Positions 49,642-60,316 of a stretch of 62,380 nucleotides of DNA are shown piece by piece. Origin of the DNA: an uncultured Atopobiaceae bacterium (GTDB lineage: Bacteria > Actinomycetota > Coriobacteriia > Coriobacteriales > Atopobiaceae). A program made the position numbers and the translations under genes. Position 1 is the stretch's first letter, and every line of letters starts with the position of its first letter. The notes below the pieces were generated by a model. It worked only from the letters and a program-made list of their open reading frames with translations, was not told the origin of the DNA and did no database searches. The stretch lies in contig CANQNP010000003.1 of NCBI GenBank assembly GCA_947625235.1, forward strand, positions 1 through 62,380, given 5' to 3'.

Positions 49642-51108
49642 GTGCAGTTCGAGCCGAGTTTGGACGAGGTGCGCCGTCTGGCGGCCACGGGCGACTATGA
49701 CGTTGCGCCGGTGAGCGCGGAAATACTCTCGGACTTCATCACGCCCATCGAGGCGCTCCGCGTGCTCAAGGGCGTCTCTGAGCACTGCTACCTCCTCGAA
49801 TCGGCTACGTCGAACGAGACATGGGGCCGCTACACGTTCCTCGGCTACGACCCCGATCTCCTCATCACCTGCAAGGCGGGGAAGATGAGCGTCGGCGGCG
49901 TCACGTTCGAGACGGACGACCCCGCGCGCCACATCCGGCAGGTGCTCGCAGAGCACCGAAGCCCGCGATTCGACTACCTGCCGAGCTTCACGGGCGGGCT
50001 CGTGGGCTACTTCGCCTTCGAGTACCTTGGCTACGCCGAGCCGTCCATCCGCACCGCCGAGCGCGACGTCGAGGGCTTCAACGACCTCGACCTCATGCTC
50101 TTCGACAAGGTCATCGCCTTCGACCACATCCGCCAGAAGATCGTCCTCATCGCCCACGTCGACCTCTCCCATCCCGAGAGCGGCTACCGCAAGGCGACGC
50201 TCGAGCTCGAGCAGCTGGCGGCGCTCCTTAAGACAGGCGAGCGCTGGGACGAGCCGGGTGGGCGCCTTCTGGGCGAGGTGGAGCCGCTCTTCAGCGAGGA
50301 GCGCTTCTGCGAGATGGTGGAGCGCGGGCAACACCACATCCATGAGGGCGACGTCTTCCAAGTCGTGCTCTCCAACCGCCTCTCCGCGCCCTTCGAGGGG
50401 AGCCTCCTCAACACCTACCGCATGCTCCGGACCATCAACCCGTCTCCCTACATGTTCTATCTCTCGGGCTCGGACGTGGAGGTGGCCGGGGCCTCGCCGG
50501 AGACGTTGGTGAAGCTCGAGGACGGCGTACTCCACACCTTCCCACTCGCGGGCACGCGACCGCGCGGGGCGACTTTCGCCGAGGACGCTGCGCTGGAGGC
50601 CGAGCTCCTCGCCGACGAGAAGGAGCTCTCGGAGCACGACATGCTCGTGGACCTCGGGCGAAACGACCTCGGGCGCATCAGCCGCTTCGGGAGCGTCCGG
50701 GTGGAGCGGCTCCACACCATCGAGCGCTTCTCCCATGTGATGCACATCGGCTCCACCGTCCGCGGCGAGATCGACGACGGCCACGATGCCCTGGACGCCA
50801 TCTCCGCCGTGCTGCCGGCGGGGACGCTCTCCGGGGCGCCGAAGATCCGCGCGTGCCAACTCATCGGCGAGCTGGAGGGCGAGCGCCGCGGCCTCTATGG
50901 AGGCGCCATCGGCTACCTCGACTTCACCGGCAACATGGACACGTGCATCGCCATCCGCATCGCCTATCGCAAGAATGGCCGCGTGGCCGTGCGCAGCGGT
51001 GCCGGCATCGTGGCGGACTCCGTGCCGGAGCGCGAGTATAGGGAGTGCCTGAACAAGGCCCGCTCCTCGCTCGCGGCGCTCAGGCTCGCGCAGGAGGCGG
51101 ACCTGTGA
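49642..51108 (+). CDS. trpE: Anthranilate synthase component I
   Basis: A 488-residue chorismate-utilising enzyme that makes anthranilate with the TrpG glutaminase. The N-terminal half carries the tryptophan-feedback region (YLLESATSNETWGRYTFLGY). The catalytic half has DVFQVVLSNRLSAPF, INPSPYMFYL, GASPETLVKLEDG, PLAGTRPRG, LGRNDLGRIS, HIGSTVRGE and SGAPKIRACQLIGELE. GTG start at 49642 after GGGGAGAGGTGGGG. The stop overlaps the trpG start. It is first in a seven-gene operon. Confidence 0.97.
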   Translation: MQFEPSLDEVRRLAATGDYDVAPVSAEILSDFITPIEALRVLKGVSEHCYLLESATSNETWGRYTFLGYDPDLLITCKAGKMSVGGVTFETDDPARHIRQVLAEHRSPRFDYLPSFTGGLVGYFAFEYLGYAEPSIRTAERDVEGFNDLDLMLFDKVIAFDHIRQKIVLIAHVDLSHPESGYRKATLELEQLAALLKTGERWDEPGGRLLGEVEPLFSEERFCEMVERGQHHIHEGDVFQVVLSNRLSAPFEGSLLNTYRMLRTINPSPYMFYLSGSDVEVAGASPETLVKLEDGVLHTFPLAGTRPRGATFAEDAALEAELLADEKELSEHDMLVDLGRNDLGRISRFGSVRVERLHTIERFSHVMHIGSTVRGEIDDGHDALDAISAVLPAGTLSGAPKIRACQLIGELEGERRGLYGGAIGYLDFTGNMDTCIAIRIAYRKNGRVAVRSGAGIVADSVPEREYRECLNKARSSLAALRLAQEADL

Positions 51109-51695
51109 TCGCGCTCATCGACAACTACGACAGCTTCTCCTACAACCTCTACCAGCTTTTGGGAGAGCTTGATCCCGACGTCCGCGTCTTTCGAAACGAC
51201 GACGTGACGCTGGAGGGGCTCCGCGAGCTCGCGCCGGACCGCATCGTCATCTCGCCGGGGCCGGGAAGGCCCGAGGACGCCGGCATCTCCATGGAGGTGC
51301 CCGTCGCGCTCGGCGCCGAGTTCCCGATCCTCGGCGTCTGCCTCGGCCATCAGGCCATCTGCGCCGCCTTCGGGGCCACCGTCACCTACGCGCGCCGTCT
51401 CATGCACGGCAAGCGATCGCAAATCACCGTGGACACGGAATCCGCGCTCTTCCGCGGCCTTCCGGCGGAGCTCACCGTCGGCCGCTACCACTCCCTCGCC
51501 GTCGAGGAGCCCACGCTGCCCCGCGAGCTCGCCGTCACCGCCCGCGCCGCCGACGGCGAGGTCATGGCCGTCGAGCATCGCGAGCTCCCCATCTACGGCG
51601 TGCAGTTCCACCCCGAGTCCATCCTCACGCCCGATGGCCGGGCGATGCTGGGCAATTTCCTATCCGAATCCGCAGCCAAGGGGGCCAAGCGATGA
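51105..51695 (+). CDS. trpG: Anthranilate synthase component II (glutamine amidotransferase)
   Basis: A 196-residue class I glutaminase subunit. [18 protein letters not shown] is the N-terminus, [12 protein letters not shown] binds at the oxyanion loop, GVCLGHQAI carries the nucleophilic Cys, and VQFHPESI carries the His-Glu pair. GTG start at 51105 within the GTGA overlap with the trpE stop, with AGGAGG upstream. It is separate from trpD, unlike the fused enterobacterial form. Confidence 0.96.
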   Translation: MIALIDNYDSFSYNLYQLLGELDPDVRVFRNDDVTLEGLRELAPDRIVISPGPGRPEDAGISMEVPVALGAEFPILGVCLGHQAICAAFGATVTYARRLMHGKRSQITVDTESALFRGLPAELTVGRYHSLAVEEPTLPRELAVTARAADGEVMAVEHRELPIYGVQFHPESILTPDGRAMLGNFLSESAAKGAKR

Positions 51696-52714
51696 TCAAG
51701 GAAGCCATCGAGAAGATCGTCGACAAGGGCGACCTCACCTACGACGAGGCCTTCGCCGTGATGAACGAGATCATGGACGGCGACACCACGCCCACCCAGA
51801 ACGCCGCCTTCCTCGCCGCGCTCTCCACCAAGAGCGCCCGCGCGGAGACGACCGACGAGATCGCCGGCTGCGCGGCGGCCATGCGCGCCCACGCGCTCCC
51901 CGTCGAAACCGACCTCGACCTCTTCGAGATCGTGGGCACGGGCGGAGACAACGCCCACAGCTTCAACATTTCCACGACCTCGGCCCTCGTCGCCGCGGCG
52001 GCCGGCATGAAGGTGGCCAAGCACGGCAATCGCGCCGCCTCCTCGAAGTGCGGCGCCGCCGACGTGCTCGAGGCGCTCGGCGTGAACATCGACGAGGATC
52101 CGGAGCTCTGCAAGAGGCTCCTCGACGAGGTGGGTATGTGCTTCTTCTTCGCGCAGAAGTACCACACCTCCATGCGCTACGTCGGCGCCATCAGGAAGGA
52201 GCTCGGCTTCCGCACGGTCTTCAACATCCTCGGGCCGCTCACGAACCCCGGCCACCCGAAGCGCCAACTCCTCGGCGTCTACGACGGCTACCTCGTGGAG
52301 CCGCTCGCCCAGGTGCTCATCGACCTCGGCGTGGAGCGCGGCATGGTGGTCTTCGGCGAGGACAAGCTGGACGAGATCTCGCTCTCCGCGCCCACCAAAG
52401 TCTGCGAGTTCAAGGACGGCTGGTACAGGAGCTACGAGGTGCGTCCGGAGGACTTCGGGCTCTCGCGCTGCCACAAGGGCGACCTCGTGGGCGGCACGCC
52501 CGAGGAGAACGCGCAGATCACGCGCGCCATCCTCGCGGGCGAGAAGGGGCCCAAGCGCGACGCCGTGCTCATGAACGCCGGCGCGGCGCTCGTGATCGGC
52601 GAGAAGGCCGCCTGCTGGGCCGAGGGCATCGCGCTCGCCGCGGACCTCATCGACTCCGGCGCCGCGGCCAAGACGCTCGAGGCGCTCGTCGAGGCCTCCA
52701 ATCGCCCCGAGTAG
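51692..52714 (+). CDS. trpD: Anthranilate phosphoribosyltransferase
   Basis: A 340-residue enzyme that joins anthranilate to [23 protein letters not shown] is the PRPP-binding loop, [20 protein letters not shown] is the anthranilate channel, and [19 protein letters not shown] completes the signature. The ATG overlaps the trpG stop by four bases, indicating translational coupling. Length and motifs are complete. Confidence 0.97.
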   Translation: MIKEAIEKIVDKGDLTYDEAFAVMNEIMDGDTTPTQNAAFLAALSTKSARAETTDEIAGCAAAMRAHALPVETDLDLFEIVGTGGDNAHSFNISTTSALVAAAAGMKVAKHGNRAASSKCGAADVLEALGVNIDEDPELCKRLLDEVGMCFFFAQKYHTSMRYVGAIRKELGFRTVFNILGPLTNPGHPKRQLLGVYDGYLVEPLAQVLIDLGVERGMVVFGEDKLDEISLSAPTKVCEFKDGWYRSYEVRPEDFGLSRCHKGDLVGGTPEENAQITRAILAGEKGPKRDAVLMNAGAALVIGEKAACWAEGIALAADLIDSGAAAKTLEALVEASNRPE

Positions 52715-52732
52715 CGCGAACGGGGAAGCGCG

Positions 52733-53563
52733 ATGACTATCTTGGACGACCTCGCGAGCCACGCCCGTGCGCGGGTGGAGACGGCCAAGCGCCTCCACCC
52801 GCTCGACGAGCTCAAGGCCCTCTGCGCGGCCAAGGGCAAGGCCGATCGCGGCGAGCGCCCCTTCGAGGCGGCGCTCGCCAAGCCCGACCTCTCCTTCATT
52901 TGCGAGGTCAAACGGGCGAGCCCCTCCAAGGGCCTCATTGCCGAGGACTTCCCCTACGTCAAGATCGCCGAGGACTACGAGGCCGCGGGGGCGGACGCCA
53001 TCTCCTGCCTCACCGAGCCGAAGTGGTTCCTCGGGTCCGACGAGGTCTTCATCGAGATCCACCACGCCCAAGACTTGCCGATGCTTCGCAAGGACTTCAC
53101 GGTGGACGAATACCAACTCTACGAGGCGCACCTCATGGGCGCGAGCTGCGTGCTGCTCATCTGCGCGCTCCTCGACCCCGCGACCATCGAGCGCTACCTC
53201 GGGATCTGCGACGAGCTCGCTCTGAGCGCGCTCGTGGAGGCCCATGACGCGGACGAGGTGCGCCGCGCCGTGGCGGCCGGTGCGCGGATCGTCGGCGTGA
53301 ACAATCGCAATCTCAAGGACTTCTCCGTCGACTTCGAGAACGCGAGGCGGCTTCGCGAGCTCATCCCGAGCGACGTGATCTACGTCGCGGAGAGCGGCGT
53401 CACGGGGCCCGCCGACGTGGCCGAGGTGCGGGCCATGGGAGCCGACGCCGTGCTCGTGGGCGAGGCGCTCATGCGGGCGCGCGACAAGCGGGCGCTGCTC
53501 GAAGCCATGCGGACAGCGGCGCTGGACGTCTCGCCCGGAGGGGCGACGGGGGAGGGGCGATGA
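52733..53563 (+). CDS. trpC: Indole-3-glycerol phosphate synthase
   Basis: A 276-residue TIM-barrel enzyme that decarboxylates and closes the ring of carboxyphenylaminodeoxyribulose phosphate. FICEVKRASPSKGLI (catalytic Lys and Glu), AISCLTEPKWFLGS, LPMLRKDFTVDEYQLYEA, IVGVNNRNLKDF, VAESGV and AVLVGEALMRA are present. It is not fused to TrpF. The stop overlaps the trpF start by four bases. Confidence 0.97.
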   Translation: MTILDDLASHARARVETAKRLHPLDELKALCAAKGKADRGERPFEAALAKPDLSFICEVKRASPSKGLIAEDFPYVKIAEDYEAAGADAISCLTEPKWFLGSDEVFIEIHHAQDLPMLRKDFTVDEYQLYEAHLMGASCVLLICALLDPATIERYLGICDELALSALVEAHDADEVRRAVAAGARIVGVNNRNLKDFSVDFENARRLRELIPSDVIYVAESGVTGPADVAEVRAMGADAVLVGEALMRARDKRALLEAMRTAALDVSPGGATGEGR

Positions 53564-54222
53564 CGAAGATCAAGCTCTGCGGCCTCTCGCGTCCCGAGGA
53601 CATCCAGGTGGCAAACGAGCTCGCCCCGGACTACGTCGGCTTCGTCTTCTGGCCTCGCAGCTCGCGCCACGTGACGCGCGAGAGGGCTCGGGAGCTCCGT
53701 GGCCTGCTCGATCCCGCGATCCTTTCCGTGGGCGTCTTCGTCGACGAGGACGCGCGGGTGGTGGCCGGCCTGCTGAGAGACGGGATCATCGACATCGCCC
53801 AGCTCCACGGCACCGAGGACGAGGCCTACCTCGCAAAGCTCAGGAAGCGCACGGACAAGCCGATTATCCAGGCCTTCAAGGTGCGGAGCGCCGAGGACGC
53901 CGCGCGGGCCGAGCGCAGTCGCGCCGAGCTCGTGCTCCTCGACGCCGGCATGGGCTCGGGAGAGCGCTTCGACTGGAGCCTCGTGGCCGACGTCGAGCGT
54001 CCCTACCTCCTCGCCGGAGGGCTCTCGGCCGAGAACGTCGCCGACGCGATCTCCCAGCTCCACCCCTACGGCCTTGACGTGAGCTCCGCCGTCGAGACCG
54101 GCGGCGTGAAGGATCCGGACAAGATGCGCGCGTTCGTCGCGAGCGTGAGGGGCACCGCGGGGGGAGCGCGGCGGGGGACGTGCGAGAAGCGACGTCCCGT
54201 CCCGCCATCCAGGCACGTCTGA
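53560..54222 (+). CDS. trpF: Phosphoribosylanthranilate isomerase
   Basis: A 220-residue TIM-barrel isomerase. [13 protein letters not shown] holds the catalytic Cys near the N-terminus, [15 protein letters not shown] follows, [14 protein letters not shown] contains the catalytic Asp, and [19 protein letters not shown] binds phosphate. The last 30 residues are an Arg/Gly-rich extension not needed for the fold. It overlaps trpC by four bases and precedes trpB by 14. Confidence 0.95.
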   Translation: MTKIKLCGLSRPEDIQVANELAPDYVGFVFWPRSSRHVTRERARELRGLLDPAILSVGVFVDEDARVVAGLLRDGIIDIAQLHGTEDEAYLAKLRKRTDKPIIQAFKVRSAEDAARAERSRAELVLLDAGMGSGERFDWSLVADVERPYLLAGGLSAENVADAISQLHPYGLDVSSAVETGGVKDPDKMRAFVASVRGTAGGARRGTCEKRRPVPPSRHV

Positions 54223-54236
54223 GAGAGGAAGGCAGC

Positions 54237-55437
<1,201 letters not shown>

Positions 55438-55445
<8 letters not shown>

Positions 55446-56208
55446 CCTCGCCCGGGCCTTCGACCACGGCAAGGCCTTCATCCCCTTCGTCACCTGCGGC
55501 GACCCCGACCTCGAGACCACGGCGAAGGTGGTCCGCGCCATGGCTGCGAATGGCGCCGACCTCGTCGAGCTCGGCATACCCTTCTCCGACCCGACGGCCG
55601 AGGGGCCGGTCATCCAAGGCGCCAACGTGCGGGCGCTCAGGGCGGGCACGACCACCGACAAGGTGTTCGACCTCGTGCGCAGCCTCCGCGAGGACGTGAC
55701 GATCCCGCTCGTCTTCATGACCTACGCGAACGTCGTCTACTCCTATGGCTCCGAGCGCTTCCTCGGCAAGTGCGAGGAGGTCGGCATCGACGGGCTCATC
55801 CTGCCGGACGTGCCCTACGAGGAGAAGGGCGAGTTCCTCGACGTCTGCCGCTCGCACGGCGTGGATCTCGTGTCCTTCGTGGCGCCGACCTCCGAGGACC
55901 GCATCCAGATGATCGCGAGGGAGGCCGAGGGCTTCATCTACGTCGTCTCGAGCCTCGGCGTGACGGGCGTGAGGAGCCGGATCACGACCGACCTCGCCAG
56001 CATCGTGGAGGTCATTCGCGAGGCGACCGACGTGCCGTGCGCCATCGGCTTCGGCATCTCAACGCCCGAGCAGGCGAGGCAGATGTGCGAGGTGGCCGAC
56101 GGCGCCATCGTTGGCTCGGCGATCATCAAGCTCCTCGAGCGATACGGACGCGACGCGGCGGGCCCCGTCGGCGAGTACGTGAGGACGATGAAGGACGCCA
56201 TCCGCTGA
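55438..56208 (+). CDS. trpA: Tryptophan synthase alpha subunit
   Basis: A 256-residue TIM-barrel lyase that releases indole to Trp[21 protein letters not shown] contains catalytic Glu44, but the position of the second acid (Asp60 in E. coli) is Glu55 here. [45 protein letters not shown] and [10 protein letters not shown] are all present. It is the last gene of the operon and is followed by a 12-bp terminator stem. Confidence 0.96.
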
Positions 56209-56242
56209 TCGCCGAGCCTGCGCGTGCGTGATCGTAGGCCAC

Positions 56243-56271
56243 CGCGAGGCCGGGTTGCCCCCGGCCTCGCG
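56243..56271. terminator. Terminator hairpin shared by trpA and the aldo/keto reductase gene
   Basis: CGCGAGGCCGGG and CCCGGCCTCGCG form a perfect 12-bp stem with a five-base loop between the convergent genes. There is no long T run, but position and stability support termination in both directions. Confidence 0.75.
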
Positions 56272-56323
56272 CGTGTGTGGCGCGGTGGCGTCCTTCCCTT
56301 GGGGTGCCGCCCAAGCCCTATCG

Positions 56324-57247
56324 CTACGGCAGCGGGTGGCCGGCCGCGAGGTAGAGGCGATACCACTCCTCGCGACTGAGCTCGACGTCCGTGGCGCGGG
56401 CGATCTCCTCGAGGCGCTCGATGCGGCTCGTGCCGGCCACGACCTGCATCTTCGCCGGGTGGCGAAGGATCCACGCAGCGGCCACGGCGGTGGGCGTCGT
56501 GCCGTGCGCCTCGGCCACGGCGTCGATCGCGTCGTTCAGCTTCGCGAAGCGCGCGCGATCGCCGAGGAAGACGCCCTGCCAGTTCGCCGACTGGAACGGC
56601 GACCACGCCTGGATCGTCATGCGGTGGATGCGCGAGTAGTCGAGCACGCTGCCATCGCGATCGCAGGCACCGTCGGTGTCCATGTTCACCTCGAGGCCGT
56701 TTGCCACCATGTTCGCCACGGCGAGGGAGAACTGCAGCTGGTTCGCGAGAAGTGGCTGCTCCACGGCCGTCTTCAGGAGCTCGATCTGCATCGGCTTGTG
56801 GTTCGACACGCCGAAGTGGCGCACCTTGCCCGCCTGCTCGAGGACGTCGAACGCCTCGGCCACCTCCTCGGGCTCCACGAGCGCGTCCGGGCGGTGGAGA
56901 AGCAGCACGTCGAGGTAGTCGGTGCGCAGGCGCGCGAGGATCTCGTCCACGGACTTCAGGATGTAGTCCTTCGAGAAGTCGTAGAAGCCGTGGCGGATGC
57001 CGAGCTTGGACTGGATGATGAGGTCCTCGCGCTTGATCGAGCCATCCGCCGAGAGCGCCTCGCCGAAGTGCGCCTCGCACTCGCCGCCGCCGTAGATGTC
57101 GGCGTGGTCGAAGTAATTCACGCCGAGCTCGAGCGCGCGGTGGATGAAGCGGGTGAGCTCGCTTTGCGAGAGGCCACCGAGGCGCATCGCGCCCACGACG
57201 ACCACGGGGACTTCGAGGTGGCTCTTCCCGAGGCGAATGGTTTTCAT
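56324..57247 (-). CDS. Aldo/keto reductase
   Basis: A 307-residue NADPH-dependent TIM-barrel reductase of the YdhF-like group. The catalytic tetrad is visible: Asp47 and Tyr52 in FDHADIYGGGE, Lys81 in IIQSKLGIR and His118 in LLLHRPDAL. HFGVSNHKP and the C-terminal VAGTSRIERLEEI (cofactor binding) complete the pattern. It is transcribed alone from the shared gap at 57248-57542. The substrate, probably a small carbonyl compound, is not predictable. Confidence 0.92.
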   Translation of the reverse strand: MKTIRLGKSHLEVPVVVVGAMRLGGLSQSELTRFIHRALELGVNYFDHADIYGGGECEAHFGEALSADGSIKREDLIIQSKLGIRHGFYDFSKDYILKSVDEILARLRTDYLDVLLLHRPDALVEPEEVAEAFDVLEQAGKVRHFGVSNHKPMQIELLKTAVEQPLLANQLQFSLAVANMVANGLEVNMDTDGACDRDGSVLDYSRIHRMTIQAWSPFQSANWQGVFLGDRARFAKLNDAIDAVAEAHGTTPTAVAAAWILRHPAKMQVVAGTSRIERLEEIARATDVELSREEWYRLYLAAGHPLP

Positions 57248-57435
57248 GGCGGCTCCCTTCCGTGCGGTTGCCCTAGCCTAGCCCTCGCCGCATGGGATGA
57301 GCCGACGCCGCCCTCAGACGAGCTCCCTCGCCTGCTTGCCGGTCGCGCGCGAGCTCGCCGCCTTCGCTGGCGCGCTCGCGCTTGTTGGGCTTGTGTGGAA
57401 ATCGCTGGTTGGAGGGCATGCGCGGCATCGGCCCA

Positions 57436-57441
57436 TATAAT
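57436..57441 (+). promoter_or_regulatory. Perfect -10 element (TATAAT) for the secreted repeat protein
   Basis: TATAAT lies about 100 bases before the GTG start. The nearest -35-like hexamer, TTGGAG at 57409-57414, is 21 bases away, longer than usual, so an activator may be needed. The rest of the 295-base divergent gap (57248-57542) shows no gene or RNA that I recognise. Confidence 0.5.
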
Positions 57442-57542
57442 CCCTTCGAGGAGACGCCGCCGTGGCGCGCGCCCCTTCGGCACTGCGCGCCGGCGGCATG
57501 CCCGCTTGGGCCGCGACGTCACGACGATCAGGAGGAGCGATC

Positions 57543-58874
57543 GTGAATCTTCTGAAGAGGAATTGGAAACGCCTTGCGTGCGGCTTGCTCGCCTTGGGAG
57601 TGGTCCTCGCTGCGGTCGTGATGGCCGCCCCGACGCCCGCGCTGGCGGAGGGCGAGGATGAACCGTACGTCCTCACCCCCGACACCCATTGGTTCATCGG
57701 CCAATCGCACCACCGCCAGCCCTGGCCGAACGAAGAAGGTTCGCCTGTGGAGTATCCCTTCACCGTGCAAGAGGAGCGCATGGTGGTCTGGTTCCTCATG
57801 GAGGCGGATGATTCGGACGCGCCCAAGGGCTACGTGCTCTGGCAGCTCTTCAACGAGAGCGGCAAGGAGGTCTTCTCGGCCTACCTCATGGGGTTCGGGT
57901 ACGGCTACGCCACCCAATACTTCGGCTACACCCTCGATCAAGGCACCTACACCCAGAGGCTCACGCAGGTGGGCTGCGAGGGAACGGTGTGCAGCATCGC
58001 CCTCGGGGCCTACACCGATCCGGATGCGTGGATCCCAAGGTGGCCTCCCAAGGCCCAGCAGGTGGGCTTGGATGCCACGGTCACGGGCAAGTTCGACGAG
58101 AGCCATGAGGCCACGGTGGACGGCGAGGCGGCCACGAAGTACTCCAAGCTCTTCAGCTTCGACGTCGACGAGCCCACGAACGTGAAGTTCTCCGCCCCGC
58201 CCTTCTTCGGCGCGACGCAGCTCTCCCTGCTCGACTCCGGGGGCACCACGATCGCGGGCACCACGAGCCCGCATGACGGGTCGCAGAACGCCTACCAAAG
58301 CCTCAGCCTCGACTGCGGCAGGCTCGAGCCGGGCACGTACTACCTGAGCTACGAGACCATCGAGGAGCCCGGCACCAACCTGAACGCCCTCTCCCGCGGG
58401 TTCACCATCTCCGTGAAGACGGGCCACGAGATGTATCGGCTGTACAACCCTTGGTCGGGCGAGCACCTCTACACGCAGGACAGCGCCGAGCGCGACACCA
58501 TGGTTTCGAACGGCTGGAACTACGAGGGCGTCGCATGGTACGCGCCGCTCACCTCGGATTACCCGGTCTATCGCTTCTATAACCCGAACAACGGCGACCA
58601 CATGTACGCGTCCTCTCAGGACGAGTGCGAGAGCCTCGAGGCGAGCGGCTGGCAGAGGGAGGAGGGCGTCGCCTTCTACTCCAACGACGATCCCGAGAGC
58701 ATCGTGCGCGGTGGCGGCGTGACCATCGGCAGGTTCTTCAACCCCTATAACGAGGGCCCCGGCACCCACCACTTCGTGCGCATCGACGCCGAGGGCAAGG
58801 CCGAGTTCTCGCAGATGATGAAGGACGGCTGGAACTACGAGGGCAAGGGCTGGAGCGGCGTCTTCTGGGGGTGA
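57543..58874 (+). CDS. Secreted protein with PPC-like domain and three DUF5648-type repeats
   Basis: A 443-residue exported protein. A basic start and hydrophobic core end at a signal peptidase site after APTPALA. The middle (about 180-285) contains VKFSAPPFFGATQLSLLDSG and LEPGTYYLSYETI, like bacterial pre-peptidase C-terminal beta domains. Residues about 294-443 are three repeats with YRLYNPWSGEHLYT, YRFYNPNNGDHMYA and GRFFNPYNEGPGTHHF, each ending in a GW motif (NGWNYEGVAWYA). Such repeats occur on secreted cell-wall or host-facing proteins. GTG start after AGGAGGAG. There is no enzyme domain or LPXTG anchor. Confidence 0.82.
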   Translation: MNLLKRNWKRLACGLLALGVVLAAVVMAAPTPALAEGEDEPYVLTPDTHWFIGQSHHRQPWPNEEGSPVEYPFTVQEERMVVWFLMEADDSDAPKGYVLWQLFNESGKEVFSAYLMGFGYGYATQYFGYTLDQGTYTQRLTQVGCEGTVCSIALGAYTDPDAWIPRWPPKAQQVGLDATVTGKFDESHEATVDGEAATKYSKLFSFDVDEPTNVKFSAPPFFGATQLSLLDSGGTTIAGTTSPHDGSQNAYQSLSLDCGRLEPGTYYLSYETIEEPGTNLNALSRGFTISVKTGHEMYRLYNPWSGEHLYTQDSAERDTMVSNGWNYEGVAWYAPLTSDYPVYRFYNPNNGDHMYASSQDECESLEASGWQREEGVAFYSNDDPESIVRGGGVTIGRFFNPYNEGPGTHHFVRIDAEGKAEFSQMMKDGWNYEGKGWSGVFWG

Positions 58875-58925
58875 GCCCGCAAGCGGAAGAGCTCGGCGAG
58901 CCTTCTCGCGAGGACAGTGACTGAA

Positions 58926-58962
58926 CGGGGCGGTGCCGGACGCGAATTCCGGTACCGCCCCG
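58926..58962. terminator. Terminator hairpin after the secreted repeat protein
   Basis: CGGGGCGGTGCCGG pairs with CCGGTACCGCCCCG (14 pairs, one G-T) around a nine-base loop containing GAATT. Only a short T-containing tail follows. It also faces the convergent minus-strand gene. Confidence 0.7.
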
Positions 58963-58983
58963 CATTCGTGTGCCGAGCGCGCC

Positions 58984-59026
58984 GCGCCGTGCGGGAGGGC
59001 TCCACCGCGCGCCGTGCGGGAGGGCT
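58984..59026. repeat. 25-base tandem duplication at a gene end
   Basis: GCGCCGTGCGGGAGGGCT occurs at 58984-59001 and 59009-59026, a period of 25 bases. The second copy overlaps the stop codon of the minus-strand hydrolase. It looks like a replication-slippage duplication. Confidence 0.6.
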
Positions 59027-60248
59027 ACACCGAGAGGACCTGCCAGTAGAGCGGTTCCTCGAAGTGCTCGTTCGGCACCCACCACGCCTTGCGGTTCTTG
59101 AGGTCGAACACCACGGAGTGCACCGTCACCACGCCGGGCTCGAGGTCGCCGTGCGTGGCGTTGTAGAGCCGCTGCCCCACGGACTGGAGGATCTCCAGCG
59201 CCGCGCCCTCGTCTGCCACGATGCCATCCGTGGCATCGAGCTCCTCCTGCATGGTGCGGTAGCGCTCGATGCCGAGCATCTCGCTCGTGCTCGTGTAGTA
59301 GCGCGGCTCGCAGAGGATGAAGTTCGTGATGAGCTGGAAGCGCTCCTCACGCTCCTCCTCGCCGAGCACGTAGACCGGGTCCCCGAGGGAGATGACCTTG
59401 AGCTCGCGGTTTGCGTTCACCTTGTCCTCTTCGAGCGTGGGGCTCGTCCACTCGAGGATCGCGCTCTTCCCCGAGGCGTCGGCCACCATGTAGTGGAACG
59501 AGTTGTGCGCCGAATCATGCAGGTCGTAGCGGCCGACGAGCTCGATGGCCTCGTCCACGGTGCTCGCGTAGTCGAGGATGAGGCGAAGCATCGTCGTGGA
59601 GGTGAGCGAGGGCTTGCCCGTGCTCTGCTCGGTGGGCACGGAGTACATCTCGTGGTGCTCGTCCACGCCGCCGCCCTGGAGGCTCATGTAGATGCCGCAG
59701 GCGAGGCCCGCGTCGTTGATGCCGTCGAGCGGCGCGTACGGCGCGGCGAGGATGTTCATGCGATCCATGGGGCCCCGCACGCCCTTCGCGGGATCCACGC
59801 CAAGGAACTGCAGGTCGACGGTGGAAACCGACGCATGGCGGCCGCCGCCGGGATTCGTGCGCACGATGCAGGTGTTCGTGCGCTTGAAGTCGTAGTTGCG
59901 CCCGAAGATCGGCCGACCGTCTTGTGCGCGCGCCATGAAGGACGAGCACGTAATGTCGGATTCCTCGATCGTGGTGGGGATGATGCCCTTGCCGATCTTG
60001 CGGGTGATGAAGGAGATGAGCTCGGCGTCGTTCGACGCGCCGCCCGCTTCGAGGAACTCATCGAAGTAGTACCCGCCGGCGACGTCCATCGTCCACACCT
60101 CGCCGTCATCATGGGAGGGGTTCGCCGGGAAGAGGCGCTTCAGCGTGAAGAGCGATTTGAGTTCGTTGCCGAAGAGCTGCCAGATGGCGGCCGCACCTGC
60201 GGCGACGGTGCCGAGGGCGAGGAACTTGATGAGGGGATGCTTGGCCAT
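59025..60248 (-). CDS. Membrane-anchored choloylglycine hydrolase-related Ntn amidase
   Basis: A 407-residue protein. A single N-terminal hydrophobic helix (LIKFLALGTVAAGAAAIWQL) is followed by a propeptide-like region and then an Ntn hydrolase domain starting at Cys101 (SDITCSSFMARAQDG). Arg117 and Asp120 in FGRNYDF lie 16 and 19 residues after Cys101, the same spacing as Cys2-Arg18-Asp21 in the bile salt hydrolase at 5543. The Cys must be freed by cleavage after Thr100, probably autocatalytic. DLQFLGVDPAKGVRGPMDRM and LACGIYMSLQGG resemble linear-amide C-N hydrolases. It is probably anchored outside the cell and may act on N-acyl amides or bile conjugates; the substrate is unknown. Confidence 0.82.
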   Translation of the reverse strand: MAKHPLIKFLALGTVAAGAAAIWQLFGNELKSLFTLKRLFPANPSHDDGEVWTMDVAGGYYFDEFLEAGGASNDAELISFITRKIGKGIIPTTIEESDITCSSFMARAQDGRPIFGRNYDFKRTNTCIVRTNPGGGRHASVSTVDLQFLGVDPAKGVRGPMDRMNILAAPYAPLDGINDAGLACGIYMSLQGGGVDEHHEMYSVPTEQSTGKPSLTSTTMLRLILDYASTVDEAIELVGRYDLHDSAHNSFHYMVADASGKSAILEWTSPTLEEDKVNANRELKVISLGDPVYVLGEEEREERFQLITNFILCEPRYYTSTSEMLGIERYRTMQEELDATDGIVADEGAALEILQSVGQRLYNATHGDLEPGVVTVHSVVFDLKNRKAWWVPNEHFEEPLYWQVLSV

Positions 60249-60316
60249 GGATGCCTCCGAATGCGCGATGGTGCTCGCGACCGCACGGCGATCGCCCGCC
60301 CTATTGTGGCGCGCGC

